From NCBI RefSeq assembly GCF_013327855.1, contig NZ_JABUMX010000002.1:62001-126000 (forward strand): a DNA stretch of 64,000 bases, given 5' to 3'. Every line of letters begins with the position of its first letter. The stretch's first letter is position 1. Both the position numbers and the translations under genes were made by a program. Below the pieces are notes generated by a model, which had not been told where the DNA came from, did no database searches, and was given only the letters and a program-made list of their open reading frames with translations. Source of the DNA: Phyllobacterium pellucidum (GTDB lineage: Bacteria; Pseudomonadota; Alphaproteobacteria; Rhizobiales; Rhizobiaceae). Below are positions 19,195 through 28,251 of this stretch, piece after piece.

Positions 19195-20589
19195 TTAGCG
19201 GCCGTCTGGTGTCCGCAAGCCGATCCACTTGTCCTTGACTGCATCGTAATGCTCTTCAGGCTTGTACTCTGCAACCTGGAGTCCAATCTGCATCGCGGTC
19301 AGGCGACCCACGGCGGAAAGAACCGCATAGCTCGTCACCACGCTGTCGCGCTCCGCTTGCGCGAGATTGATCTGGCCAGTCAGAACATCAGCCTGGGCAT
19401 TCAAGACGTCGAGCGTTGTCCGCTGTCCGACCTTGCGTTCTTCGATGACACCGTTCAGGGCAAGCTGGGCGGCGGCAACAACCGAACGCTGAGCAACAAT
19501 CTGCGCCTTGGCGGATTCCATCTCCGAATAGGCTTGGGCAATTGCCTGGCGCACGCTGTCGCGAGCGACGTCAACTTCGATACGACGCTGGCCCAACGTT
19601 TCCTTTGATTGGCGCACGAGCGCAGAGGTTCGGCCGCCATTATAGATCGGGATCGTCACCTGGATGCCCGCTGAAGCAGACGTTCCGTCGGTCGTTCCCG
19701 AACTGATACCACCGGAAAAAATCTCGTCGCGTTGGATGGTGCCATTCAAGCCGATCTGCGGCAGAAGCTGACCTTCATTGGCCTTCACATTGTAGCCCGC
19801 CGAGTCAACGGCGTACTGTGTGGAAAGGATCGCGGGGTGATTGTTGGTGGCAATGGAGAATGCCTGATCCATAGATTTCGGTACGGCTTTCGTTGCCATC
19901 GCCGCGGCAGCAAGCCTGCCCGGAGTGTCACCGACGATCTGGATATAGGTCGCCTCGGCGGTCTTCTCGTCGGACTTTGCAGCATCGAGCGTTGCAATCG
20001 CGGAAGCCTTTGATGCCTCTGCCTGCGCAACGTCCGTCCGGGTGCCCTCGCCAACGTCGAAACGCGCCTTTGCGGCGCGCAACTGTTCATCGAGGAACTC
20101 GAGATTCTTCTGGCGCAAAATGACGATCTGCCGCGTCAGATAGACGTTCATATAGGCCTGCGCAGCGCTGAAAAGCAGGTTCTGCTCGTTATTGCGCAGG
20201 TTTTCGCGCGCGGCCAACACCTGGGTTTTCGCAGCCTTGATGTTGTTGCTTACGGTAAAACCGTCGAAAAGCACCTGATTGACCGAAACGCCGAATGTAC
20301 CAACATTCGAAGTGCCGCTTGGGCCGCCATCCAGGCGGCGATTGGTAGACGTCAGATCCGCCGTCGCAGAAACGATCGGGCGGTAGCCGGACTTCGCGAC
20401 TGCAACGCCCTCATCGGTAACGCGCACGCCGGCCCTGTCTGCGTTCAGCGAAGCATTGTTGTTATAGGCCTTGGCCATCGCGCCAAAGATCGTCTCTGCC
20501 ATCGAAGGCGTTGTGGACAACACCGTCGCTGACAATAGCGCTGCGGTTAGAACTCGCTTACCCGCTTTGAACACCATAAGCCCCTTCAT
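19195..20589 (-). CDS. tolC: TolC-family outer-membrane efflux channel
   Basis: 464-aa outer-membrane factor that forms the exit duct of type I secretion and multidrug efflux. Signal peptide ending near TPSMAETIFGAM, two tandem repeats of the outer-membrane-efflux domain, with long coiled-coil segments (EAYSEMESAKAQIVAQRSVV region) and GQRTTLDVLNAQADVL, a motif common to TolC. ATG 20589 is used; a second ATG at 20577 has a better AAGGGG ribosome site. Neighbours are popZ downstream and pcm upstream. Confidence 0.9.
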   Translation of the reverse strand: MKGLMVFKAGKRVLTAALLSATVLSTTPSMAETIFGAMAKAYNNNASLNADRAGVRVTDEGVAVAKSGYRPIVSATADLTSTNRRLDGGPSGTSNVGTFGVSVNQVLFDGFTVSNNIKAAKTQVLAARENLRNNEQNLLFSAAQAYMNVYLTRQIVILRQKNLEFLDEQLRAAKARFDVGEGTRTDVAQAEASKASAIATLDAAKSDEKTAEATYIQIVGDTPGRLAAAAMATKAVPKSMDQAFSIATNNHPAILSTQYAVDSAGYNVKANEGQLLPQIGLNGTIQRDEIFSGGISSGTTDGTSASAGIQVTIPIYNGGRTSALVRQSKETLGQRRIEVDVARDSVRQAIAQAYSEMESAKAQIVAQRSVVAAAQLALNGVIEERKVGQRTTLDVLNAQADVLTGQINLAQAERDSVVTSYAVLSAVGRLTAMQIGLQVAEYKPEEHYDAVKDKWIGLRTPDGR

Positions 20590-20610
20590 TCTCTAACTCT
20601 CACGTTTAAC

Positions 20611-20626
20611 CGAACCGATTGGTTCG
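20611..20626. promoter_or_regulatory. Inverted repeat upstream of tolC
   Basis: CGAACC-GATT-GGTTCG, a 6-bp inverted repeat centred 30 bp upstream of the tolC start, with a further half-site-like GGTTC at 20634. It could be a repressor operator or a leader hairpin. No regulator gene is adjacent. Confidence 0.3.
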
Positions 20627-20732
20627 ACAACATGTGGTTCAATAACTGCCAATTGCCAAGATGGCCACAGGCACAACTTCCGATGTGCAACAAAATTCAG
20701 CTACAGTTGCACATTTGTCTCATCGCCCGCAG

Positions 20733-21407
20733 TCAGAACTCGAACGCAGCAACCTTCTCAAATCCAGGAAGCGGTTTGACCGCGGCATTGAAGGCACGGC
20801 GCCCGGAAACAATCCCCTCATTCTTTCCGTAGAGCATAGCCTTGCCCGCGTTTCCGGTCCCCACGACCACCGCGAGTCGTCCCCCCTCCTTCAACTGGTC
20901 GAATAATGTACCAGGAACCTCGTCCACGCTACCCTCAATAATGACTACATCGTAGGGCGCCTCGGCCGGATATCCCTGCTTCAGCGGCGCATTGACCAGG
21001 ACAACGTTGTCGAAGCCGAGCGCAGGCAAGGTTTCGGCGGCCTTGTCAGCCAATTCCTTGTCGCTTTCGAGAGCTATCACCGAGCTTGCGATTCGCGACA
21101 GGACGGCAGCGGAATAGCCCGTGCCGCAGCCAATATCGAGAACGACATCGCCGGGCTGGATATTGCAAAGCTGTACAAGTTTCGCGAAGGGAGACGGCTC
21201 CATCAGATAACGCGGGCCCGATCCGGCACGATCCGAAGCGAGCAGCACATCCTCGTCGATATAGGCCAGCGGCTGACGCGCAGCCGGCACGAATTTTTCC
21301 CGTGGAACGTCTAGAAAAGCCTGCAGAACGGCCTTTGCGGTCACATCAGTCGTGCGCAACTGATTGTCGACCATCTTGATCCGCAGGTCTTCGAAATTCG
21401 GTGTCAT
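20733..21407 (-). CDS. pcm: Protein-L-isoaspartate O-methyltransferase
   Basis: SAM-dependent methyltransferase (224 aa) that repairs isoaspartyl residues in aged proteins. It has DNQLRTTDVT near the N-terminus, VPREKFVPAARQPLAYIDED, and the SAM-binding motif VLDIGCGTGYSAAVLSRIA. The standard tolC-adjacent position in Rhizobiales suggests co-transcription with tolC across a 143-bp gap. Confidence 0.93.
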   Translation of the reverse strand: MTPNFEDLRIKMVDNQLRTTDVTAKAVLQAFLDVPREKFVPAARQPLAYIDEDVLLASDRAGSGPRYLMEPSPFAKLVQLCNIQPGDVVLDIGCGTGYSAAVLSRIASSVIALESDKELADKAAETLPALGFDNVVLVNAPLKQGYPAEAPYDVVIIEGSVDEVPGTLFDQLKEGGRLAVVVGTGNAGKAMLYGKNEGIVSGRRAFNAAVKPLPGFEKVAAFEF

Positions 21408-21806
21408 TCTCTACAAGCTTTCCTGGCAAGGCGCTTGCAACCACTACGCTTTGCAAGCGCGTAACATGCTTCTGGCGAATCCCCATCAAACCCGCCGTCC
21501 GTCAAGCTGATGGTCCTTCGCAGGATCACCCTCTCACAGAAGTTACTATTTTACTTAAAGGGTGTGGCAAAAAATTCCGTTAGCGTCAATGAATGACTAA
21601 TGCGCTTCGGACTGCATGACCCAAATTGTTGGAGGATTGCGGCGTTCGTGCACCACTTGCGCATGCGCAACGCCGGGCGGAGATCATAGCCAAATGATGC
21701 CATGCGCGCGCCTCGGGTACGGTTGCTTAACCCTTGGCTGAATGCGGGATTGAACGTTGGGCGCCCACCTGTCATTGTCCACATGGAACGCGGAGGATGC
21801 GTCCAC
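21408..21806. other. Intergenic region, no gene seen
   Basis: About 400 bp between divergent pcm and the GGDEF gene. The GGDEF frame is open back to 21702 without a ribosome site. Nothing else is recognised. Confidence 0.5.
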
Positions 21807-22382
21807 ATGGACGATAGGAAATCGAGGCAAATGATTGAGGTCAAAGGATTCGGCGATGTTCCGTTCACGCAGGACGAGTTGACCGGACTGGCGGACCGCG
21901 CCGCGCTTGAAGAACATCTCGACAGCCTGTGCGGCACCTATGCGGACAGCGATTTCGACGATCGTCTGCAGTTCGCGATCCTGTGCATCGACGTCGATGG
22001 CTTCGGCAAGTTCAATGAGCGCTATGGCCGCGCCGATGGCGACACCCTGCTGCGGTTGGTAGCCGACCGGCTCCAGTCATGCATGCGCAGGAACGATGTC
22101 GTCTATCGCATTGCCGGCGACGAATTCGCCATCATCCTTTTGCAAGTAACCGCCAACGAAGTTGCGAACATCGCCGACCGCATCATCGGCACCGTATCCG
22201 AACCGCTCGACCTTGGGCGCGCGGAACCGGTCACGGTCACCGTCAATGTTGGAGCAGCGCTGGCGCCGCGCGACGGCGATACGCCGGAAAGCCTGCTCTG
22301 GTGTGGCGACGCAGCGCTCTACATCGCCAAGAAGGCCGGCAAGGGCGTTTACCGCAGGTATTCGGAACGACGTTCGAGTTGA
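21807..22382 (+). CDS. GGDEF-domain protein with AGDEF signature
   Basis: 191-aa protein consisting essentially of one GGDEF domain: TQDELTGLADRAALEEHL, LCIDVDGFGKFNERYGRADGD, the signature YRIAGDEFAIIL, and AALYIAKKAGKGVYR. GGDEF domains make cyclic di-GMP from two GTP. Here the first Gly of the signature is Ala (AGDEF), a variant that is active in some proteins, so activity is uncertain. No RxxD inhibitory site and no sensor domain are seen. ATG 21807 follows a GGAGG site. Confidence 0.85.
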   Translation: MDDRKSRQMIEVKGFGDVPFTQDELTGLADRAALEEHLDSLCGTYADSDFDDRLQFAILCIDVDGFGKFNERYGRADGDTLLRLVADRLQSCMRRNDVVYRIAGDEFAIILLQVTANEVANIADRIIGTVSEPLDLGRAEPVTVTVNVGAALAPRDGDTPESLLWCGDAALYIAKKAGKGVYRRYSERRSS

Positions 22383-22440
22383 ACGATCCCGGCAAGTCCC
22401 CACCCGCTTCTCGCAGTAACCCTCGACGGTAGCCTGCGAT

Positions 22441-23892
22441 TCAGGTGGCGAAAGCCGGTTTGGCGCGCGCTCCCATGCGCAGCATGAAATACACACCGCC
22501 ACCGATCGCCACGCCGAAGAACCATCCATAGGTTCCCCACCAGGCCGGTAGAATACTGGTGAAGGTCGGAAGTATCGAAGAAAACAGGACCCCGGCCGCG
22601 AAGGCAATGAACGCATTTGCATGCCACCCACCCTGGAAACGGAATTCCCCGTTTTCCTGGTAAAGCGCGTTCACATCGAGGACGCCTTTGCGTATCAGGT
22701 AATAATCGACCATCATAACGCCGAATATCGGGCCCATGGTCGATCCTATGAAGTTGACGAAGTGGGCAGCACCCGTCTCCCACGGCGCGAATGGATAGAG
22801 CAACAGGGCAATCAGTGCCGCGATATAACCGCCGCGCTTGAAGCTGATCTGCCGTGGAAAGGCGTTGGAAAAATCGAAGGCCGGGGAAACGAAATTCGCC
22901 ACCACATTGATGCCGAGCGTCGCAACGGCAAAGGTGAGAGCGGCCAGCAGCGCCAGGAACCAGTTGTCGAACTTCGCTGAAATGCCATCGGGATGGAGAA
23001 GCACTTCACCATACACCGTGTATGCGGCCGTCGTGGTGATGCCGGCCACGAGGCAGAAGGCGAGCAAATTGATCGGCAGGCCCCAGAGGTTGCCCTTGCG
23101 CAGCGTTTTTACATCCTTCGCATAGCGTGAAAAGTCACAGAAATTGAGATAGAGCGCGGCGAAATAGGTGATCCATGTCGCAGCCACCGCTGCGAGCGCT
23201 GCAACTGAACCGGGTTCACCCGGAACGCCTGCATCCTTGGTCTTTTCCAAGAGCACATCGCGCGGAATTTCGCTGCCGAACGAAAATGTCCCAGCCTTGA
23301 TGACCAGATAGATCGCAAGGAAAAGCATCATGATCCACACCGCGGGACCGGCCCAATCCTGAAACCTGCGGACCGTTTCCATGCCGCGCTGGATGATCAT
23401 CAGTTGCAGCGACCATATGATTACATAGCAGATGACTTCCAGCGTCGAATGGCCGAGCATATGGCTGTTCTGGTGGAAGTTGAGCATGGCGTCATTGCGG
23501 ATCAACAGCGCGACGATGGCGCCCGAGGCCGCTGCGGTCTGTGCACCGTACCAGAAGCATGCAACCACCGCCCGCACCAGCGCCGGCACGTTTGCACCGA
23601 ACGTGCCGAACGATGCTCGGGCGAGCACGGGGAACGGTACGCCGGTTTTGACGCCGGCATTGCCGACGAGGCTCATGAGGAAGAAAATCACCAGGGAGCC
23701 AAGGCCAATGGCGATGATGAAATTGAGGAAGCTGCCGCATAGGAGAAAAAGACTGGCGGCGAGATAATAGCCCCAAAGACTGTGAACGTCCGACGTCCAC
23801 ACGTTGAATATACTGAAGGCACCCCACTTTCGTTCCGTGGCAGGTGCCAGATCCTCATTGTGCAATGCAGGTGAAGGATTGCTTAGAGACAT
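22441..23892 (-). CDS. NCS1-family nucleobase/allantoin-type permease
   Basis: Membrane transporter of about 483 aa with 12 predicted hydrophobic segments. The N-terminal WGAFSIFNVWTSDVHSLWGY and the segment NFCDFSRYAKDVKTLRKGN are typical of nucleobase:cation symporter-1 proteins (cytosine, allantoin, hydantoin or thiamine uptake). Start ATG 23892 (MSLSNPSPALHN) has a GAGGAAGG site. No catabolic gene is adjacent, so the substrate stays open. It converges with the GGDEF gene. Confidence 0.85.
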   Translation of the reverse strand: MSLSNPSPALHNEDLAPATERKWGAFSIFNVWTSDVHSLWGYYLAASLFLLCGSFLNFIIAIGLGSLVIFFLMSLVGNAGVKTGVPFPVLARASFGTFGANVPALVRAVVACFWYGAQTAAASGAIVALLIRNDAMLNFHQNSHMLGHSTLEVICYVIIWSLQLMIIQRGMETVRRFQDWAGPAVWIMMLFLAIYLVIKAGTFSFGSEIPRDVLLEKTKDAGVPGEPGSVAALAAVAATWITYFAALYLNFCDFSRYAKDVKTLRKGNLWGLPINLLAFCLVAGITTTAAYTVYGEVLLHPDGISAKFDNWFLALLAALTFAVATLGINVVANFVSPAFDFSNAFPRQISFKRGGYIAALIALLLYPFAPWETGAAHFVNFIGSTMGPIFGVMMVDYYLIRKGVLDVNALYQENGEFRFQGGWHANAFIAFAAGVLFSSILPTFTSILPAWWGTYGWFFGVAIGGGVYFMLRMGARAKPAFAT

Positions 23893-24201
23893 ATCGCCTT
23901 CCTCATTCAGACGGGATATCGAATAGTTCAATGCCCTCGGCATCGAACGCTGCAACCCCAATCAACCCCTCCAACAATACGGAACGCTGATTGGTTTCGC
24001 AGAGCATAGCCAACAGTCGAGCCATTTCCTATTCTATTGTGCGCAGGCTAAATACTTCTCCACAATCGTATTTGCACTGGCGAGCCTTATGGTGGCGATG
24101 AATTGCGGCACGACGTCTGCGTCTCCGGCTGTGTTACGCAAAAAGCCGGCTCCGCAACGCTCGTGCAATCGAGTATATTGAGCGGAAGGGGGCGCGAACA
24201 C

Positions 24202-25377
24202 GTGTTCAAGTGGCGTCGATCAGTCTGGATTAGCGTAGGCGTCATCTCGCTACTTGCGGTAGCCACGGCCTTCACTGTCTTGAGTTTCCGGTATGATGGG
24301 GCCGAAGGCCAAAAAGTAACGCTCAATCGCGATAAGATAGCACCAACCGATACTGGCACGACGTTCCCTAACGCTGACGGCGCGTTCGGTGATGTGAATG
24401 CGAAACCGCCTCCAGACGCATTTCATGCCAACGGTTCGGGGCAGGTAAGCACCCGCCTGGACGAACGTGGCGAAACCCTCAAAGCCCTCCCCGTCGGTAA
24501 GATTGTTTTGATTGCTCCCGGAGAAATGACGGTCCAGGAAACGCGGACGGTGAGTGCTCGCGTCGGAGTCAAGATATCTGACGAGGCTCTCATGGGAACT
24601 GTGACCCATGATGAACAGACTTCGTTAAAGACGTTGCATGTTTCGACAGAAATGGAAGCTCAACTGGAGGGCAGCTCATTCCGTATCGTACCGATCAGCG
24701 AGCGGGTTCAGCCAATTGCCGAAGGGGATTTTCCAACCGTTTGGAAATGGCAGGTAACGGCGCTTAACGAGGGAGATCAGATTCTGGAAGCTACTCTTTA
24801 TGCGCTCATTCCTGATGGAGATTCTACAGCACGCCTGCGTATCGACAGCTATTTCGGAGAAGTCTCCGTCAAGGTGAAGCCTGCGTCCTGGGGCGAAGTG
24901 TTTCTCAAGACGCTGGTTCCACTCCTGGCGTCCCTTGTAGTGATGGGCGGGATCGTAGTCTTGGTCGCACGCGTGCGACGGCGCAAAACACCTTTGTTAC
25001 CACAAGGCGGGGCCGCGTCCTTCGTCAAACGTTCACAAACAGTCAGCGACCCGATCCCCATCGACTATACGACGGTCAATTGGGACGATATCTCCGGCAA
25101 ACAGCAGAAAGTCCTGCGAGAATCGATTGTGCGCACGTTTCCTAAGGCCGCGGATTTCGACTTGTTCCTCGCAAACGAACTCAACAAAGGGCCGATTGGA
25201 CTGAAAGTCAGTGATGGCGGATTTGAGCAACAGGTCCATGACTATCTGCTTTATGTCCAAGCCGAGGGATGGACCCTCGATCTGGTTCGAGCCCTTCAGG
25301 AGAAGCGCTTTCCGAGCACCAGGCATCTCGTCGAGCAAATTCGAGCGACTGCAAGCATCGACGCTCAACTTAATTGA
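24202..25377 (+). CDS. Two-TM protein with C-terminal EAD1-like domain
   Basis: 391-aa protein from GTG 24202 (ribosome site GGAAGGGGG); the frame is open to a TTG at 24103. TM1 is at residues 8-29 and TM2 at 237-257, followed by basic VRRRK, so residues 30-236 lie outside the cytoplasm. That part is beta-rich, with a pattern seen as MTVQETRTVSARV and VWKWQVTAL. After a linker, residues about 297-382 (LRESIVRTFPKAADFDLFL then YVQAEGWTLDLVRALQEKRFP) resemble effector-associated domain 1, an adaptor found in bacterial conflict systems. The EAD1 assignment is by my reading of the pattern, not a search. A RelA/SpoT synthetase follows on the same strand. Confidence 0.6.
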   Translation: MFKWRRSVWISVGVISLLAVATAFTVLSFRYDGAEGQKVTLNRDKIAPTDTGTTFPNADGAFGDVNAKPPPDAFHANGSGQVSTRLDERGETLKALPVGKIVLIAPGEMTVQETRTVSARVGVKISDEALMGTVTHDEQTSLKTLHVSTEMEAQLEGSSFRIVPISERVQPIAEGDFPTVWKWQVTALNEGDQILEATLYALIPDGDSTARLRIDSYFGEVSVKVKPASWGEVFLKTLVPLLASLVVMGGIVVLVARVRRRKTPLLPQGGAASFVKRSQTVSDPIPIDYTTVNWDDISGKQQKVLRESIVRTFPKAADFDLFLANELNKGPIGLKVSDGGFEQQVHDYLLYVQAEGWTLDLVRALQEKRFPSTRHLVEQIRATASIDAQLN

Positions 25378-25681
25378 CGAAGTCACTGACCTGATGATGC
25401 ATGAGGGAAATGATCGGCTGAACGGATGCCAAGCCACATCCTATAGGTGAAGTGGTGGCCCATGCTGCCACGCCCGACAAAAAATCAAGCAATGTCAAAC
25501 AGTTGGAGCGGAGCCAGAAGAGTTGGAGGCCTCGCCCGGAACTGGCCTTCTAAACAAAATCAGGGACTTGCGGCGAGGTGTGGCACTTTTCCGGGTCACA
25601 CGATTTCAATGACTTGCAAAGGGCCCTGCCACACCTTTATCTATCAATCGCCAACGGCGGACGCATCGACAGGAATATACA
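25378..25681 (+). other. 304-bp spacer inside the EAD1/RelA-SpoT locus
   Basis: No convincing gene. A 103-codon frame at 25447-25758 has no ribosome site and overlaps the next gene. The spacer could carry a separate promoter for the synthetase gene or a small RNA; I see no clear hairpin terminator. Confidence 0.4.
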
Positions 25682-26836
25682 GTGGCAAGTTCAGATATGG
25701 CATTCCCGGGCGGGTCAAAGAAAAACGTTACGCGATCAGGCGACATTGTTCGAGATAGGGTCAAGAACACTGAGCCAGATTGGGTAATTGAGCCGGGAAA
25801 GGTTATCGCCTTTTGGGAAGCGCGGGGGGTGATCGATGATTGGCGAGCAGCTCATCGGCATATCTTGAATACATTCCAAGCATTCTTACGAAATCGGACC
25901 CGCGGAACAAAGATCGTAGTGGCGCAGCGCCACAAGCGCCTCAAAACGATCATCGACAAATTGCAACGTTTTCCCACGATGCAATTGGCTCGGATGGATG
26001 ACGTGGCCGGGTGTCGTTTGATTTTTCCCACTGTTGAGGAGCTATACGTATTTCGTGAACAGATCCACGCGGCACGTATTCAGCATCGCCGTAAGAACGA
26101 CGTCGACAAGTATGATTACATCAAGTCACCCAAATCGACAGGATACCGAGGAATTCACGACGTCTATGAATATAATGCCCGATCGACATTGGGCGCTCCA
26201 TACAAAGGCCTCCTCATCGAACTTCAGTACCGGACAATTTATCAGCACGCCTGGGCAACTTGCGTTGAGGTCGTAGGTTTCATCACGGAGAGCCAACCAA
26301 AGTTCGAGCGCGGTGACGACCGCTACGGCACCATTTTGCAGTATGCGAGCGAATTGATCGCCCGAGAGTACGAAAAACGTAACTCTTGTGTCCCCGAACT
26401 TTCCAATCGAGAGCTGGTAGACGCATTTCTTAAACTCGATGATGAATTGAATTTCATGTCTATGCTGCGGGGCATCCACGCAGTGGATCGGGACATCGAC
26501 GCTCGAAAGAACGTTATCCTGATTTTTTCCGACAAGGAGCCGCTACGAACCATATCTTTCGAGAATTCATCGGACGCCGTGCGTAAGCTGTTCTCACTAG
26601 AGAAGGAAATCGACATAACCAAGGACGTCGTACTTGTGCGCGCCGACACGGGAGATGAGGTGCGAGATGCTTTTCGAAACTACTTCTCGGATGCGCGCGA
26701 GTTTATTCGTTACGTCGAAACCGCGTGCAATAATCTGATGAGGGACGATTTTGCCTTTGTTTTCGTGCCCAGTGAAGCTGAGGATGACCTCGAAGCGCAA
26801 GACGAGGCATTCGAGAACGAGGGCTTCAAGTTTTAG
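25682..26836 (+). CDS. RelA/SpoT-domain (p)ppGpp or toxSAS-type synthetase
   Basis: 384-aa protein with a synthetase domain of the RelA/SpoT family and no HD hydrolase domain. Motifs: RHKRLKTIIDKL (83-94), ARMDDVAGCRLIF (103-115), DYIKSPKSTGYRGIHDVYEY (145-164, the KxxGYRxxH loop) and IELQYRTIYQHAW (179-191, ExQxRT). Single-domain enzymes of this class make alarmones or, as toxSAS toxins, pyrophosphorylate tRNA or make (p)ppApp. The last 180 residues hold no domain I recognise. GTG 25682 follows AGGAA. A small gene begins 6 nt after the stop, and an EAD1-like membrane protein precedes it. Confidence 0.8.
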   Translation: MASSDMAFPGGSKKNVTRSGDIVRDRVKNTEPDWVIEPGKVIAFWEARGVIDDWRAAHRHILNTFQAFLRNRTRGTKIVVAQRHKRLKTIIDKLQRFPTMQLARMDDVAGCRLIFPTVEELYVFREQIHAARIQHRRKNDVDKYDYIKSPKSTGYRGIHDVYEYNARSTLGAPYKGLLIELQYRTIYQHAWATCVEVVGFITESQPKFERGDDRYGTILQYASELIAREYEKRNSCVPELSNRELVDAFLKLDDELNFMSMLRGIHAVDRDIDARKNVILIFSDKEPLRTISFENSSDAVRKLFSLEKEIDITKDVVLVRADTGDEVRDAFRNYFSDAREFIRYVETACNNLMRDDFAFVFVPSEAEDDLEAQDEAFENEGFKF

Positions 26837-26842
26837 ATTAAT

Positions 26843-27223
26843 ATGCACATCACCTGGAAACGAACGGTCATCGGAGGCGACGAGCTTCCTTACGACTTCT
26901 GCGCCTACGTCGAGAACATCACGATCGCACGTATCTTTCGCAACACGGATTCGAACAACCTCAGTGTGTGGTCTGTAAACATGCAGATCGGAAATGCAGC
27001 CACCGATTCATGCCTGACCAGGCGTGAGGCTATAGAGTGGGTGGAGCATAGGTTCGCCCACTTCTTAACAACCGAGGCCGGCAAGCGTGATCCGCAGGAA
27101 TGGCCGCATGATCAGCGCACGATGGAGCTCAGATCGATGAGACACGAAAATCCGGAGCGATACGCCGTCCTCGTCGAGGATCTGCGCAGCGGCCGGGTCG
27201 AGCGCATTGGTTCGAAACGGTAA
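26843..27223 (+). CDS. Unknown 126-aa protein coupled to the synthetase
   Basis: I do not recognise the family. It starts with ATG 6 nt after the synthetase stop, so it is almost certainly co-transcribed and probably co-translated. The first half looks like beta strands (HITWKRTVIGGDELPYDFCA), the second is helical and basic (RREAIEWVEHRFAHFLTTE). Position and size would suit an antitoxin or a substrate-recognition partner of the synthetase; this is inference only. Confidence 0.6.
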   Translation: MHITWKRTVIGGDELPYDFCAYVENITIARIFRNTDSNNLSVWSVNMQIGNAATDSCLTRREAIEWVEHRFAHFLTTEAGKRDPQEWPHDQRTMELRSMRHENPERYAVLVEDLRSGRVERIGSKR

Positions 27224-27251
27224 TATGAGGCTTTGTTTCTATTTCCAAGAC

Positions 27252-28139
27252 TCAAAAGGGATATGGCGTAGGGGTCATTGGCACTCCGTCGTTGACGGTA
27301 GGAAGGATGTATCGATCCGCAATATCCCACGTGGGTCGGTGAAAGCTGAATGCTCGTCGCAAGGACGGCGACGCGAACTGTCCCCAAGCTGACTCGAGAT
27401 ATTGGGCGTCTAGCATTATTGCGCAGGCGCTAACTGCTAAGATGGCAGATTGGAGAGTTGCGAGCTTGAATTTCTCCTCCCGATCATGCTTTACCTTGTT
27501 ATAATTCTGATACCACTCCAGGGTCTTCTTGGCCTTCCATGTTCGTAGGGGCTCGATCTCGCCCCACCACGGAAATGCGGTGAGGGTGACACCATAGCCA
27601 TCCAATTGCATCGCATCGACTAAACTTTGATAATCTGTCAGATTGAAGTTTGCGTTCTTGCTCTTGGGGTTTGCTCCGTTGGCCTTGAGCACGCCCTTGC
27701 ACTGAGCCTCAAACTCCGTACACGCCAAAATAAAAAGATTTCGGATTTCGTGCCCGAAGACGTCCTTGTTATCTTCGGTGGGTTGCACGACACGGCAAAT
27801 CTCAAGAAAATGCGAATATAAGGCATCCATCTGAATCATGCTGGATGCTATTTCGAACTTCTCTTTTTCGAAGCCCGGATAGCCTCCTCTGCTTAAAGTA
27901 GAATAGGGGATGGTCGGCCGCGTCATCCGCGGAAAATATCTGGAAGCTTCCACACGAGACTTCCTTATCGCAAATTCGGGATTTTTTTCCTCGAGCAATT
28001 GCCCAATATCCGATCCCCTTGGAATATCGAATCCTAGATGATCTGGGTTGGGGTAGGCCATGTAGACCCTGTTCTCGTCCTCGCGCACCTTCCAAAGCGC
28101 AGCATCGAAACTTTGCGAGGAACCCACATAGAACTCCAT
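27252..28139 (-). CDS. Unknown protein with HEPN-like C-terminal half
   Basis: 295 aa, convergent with the synthetase operon. The N-terminal 100 residues are unassigned. Residues 125-245 form helices of the kind VFGHEIRNLFILACTEFEAQ, followed by WYQNYNKVKHDREEKF (209-224) and a hydrophobic helix SAILAVSACAIMLDAQYLES. A long helix pair with an N-K-x-x-K-H motif is typical of HEPN-like domains in stress and defence loci, but the classical RxxxxH is not exact. ATG 28139 has an AAAGGTGA site. Function unknown. Confidence 0.6.
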   Translation of the reverse strand: MEFYVGSSQSFDAALWKVREDENRVYMAYPNPDHLGFDIPRGSDIGQLLEEKNPEFAIRKSRVEASRYFPRMTRPTIPYSTLSRGGYPGFEKEKFEIASSMIQMDALYSHFLEICRVVQPTEDNKDVFGHEIRNLFILACTEFEAQCKGVLKANGANPKSKNANFNLTDYQSLVDAMQLDGYGVTLTAFPWWGEIEPLRTWKAKKTLEWYQNYNKVKHDREEKFKLATLQSAILAVSACAIMLDAQYLESAWGQFASPSLRRAFSFHRPTWDIADRYILPTVNDGVPMTPTPYPF

Positions 28140-28251
28140 TTAACACTCACCTTTTCACAGATTGATTTTCTTCGCAGAAGCTAGCCTCTGGCAACAAATA
28201 GATAAATCGATTGATTCGGAATATCGAAACGCCGGTCCTATATTCCCGTTC

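Noticed and set aside
25447..25758. 103-codon frame before the RelA/SpoT gene
   Set aside because: No ribosome site, overlaps the synthetase gene in another frame and has no protein-like pattern.
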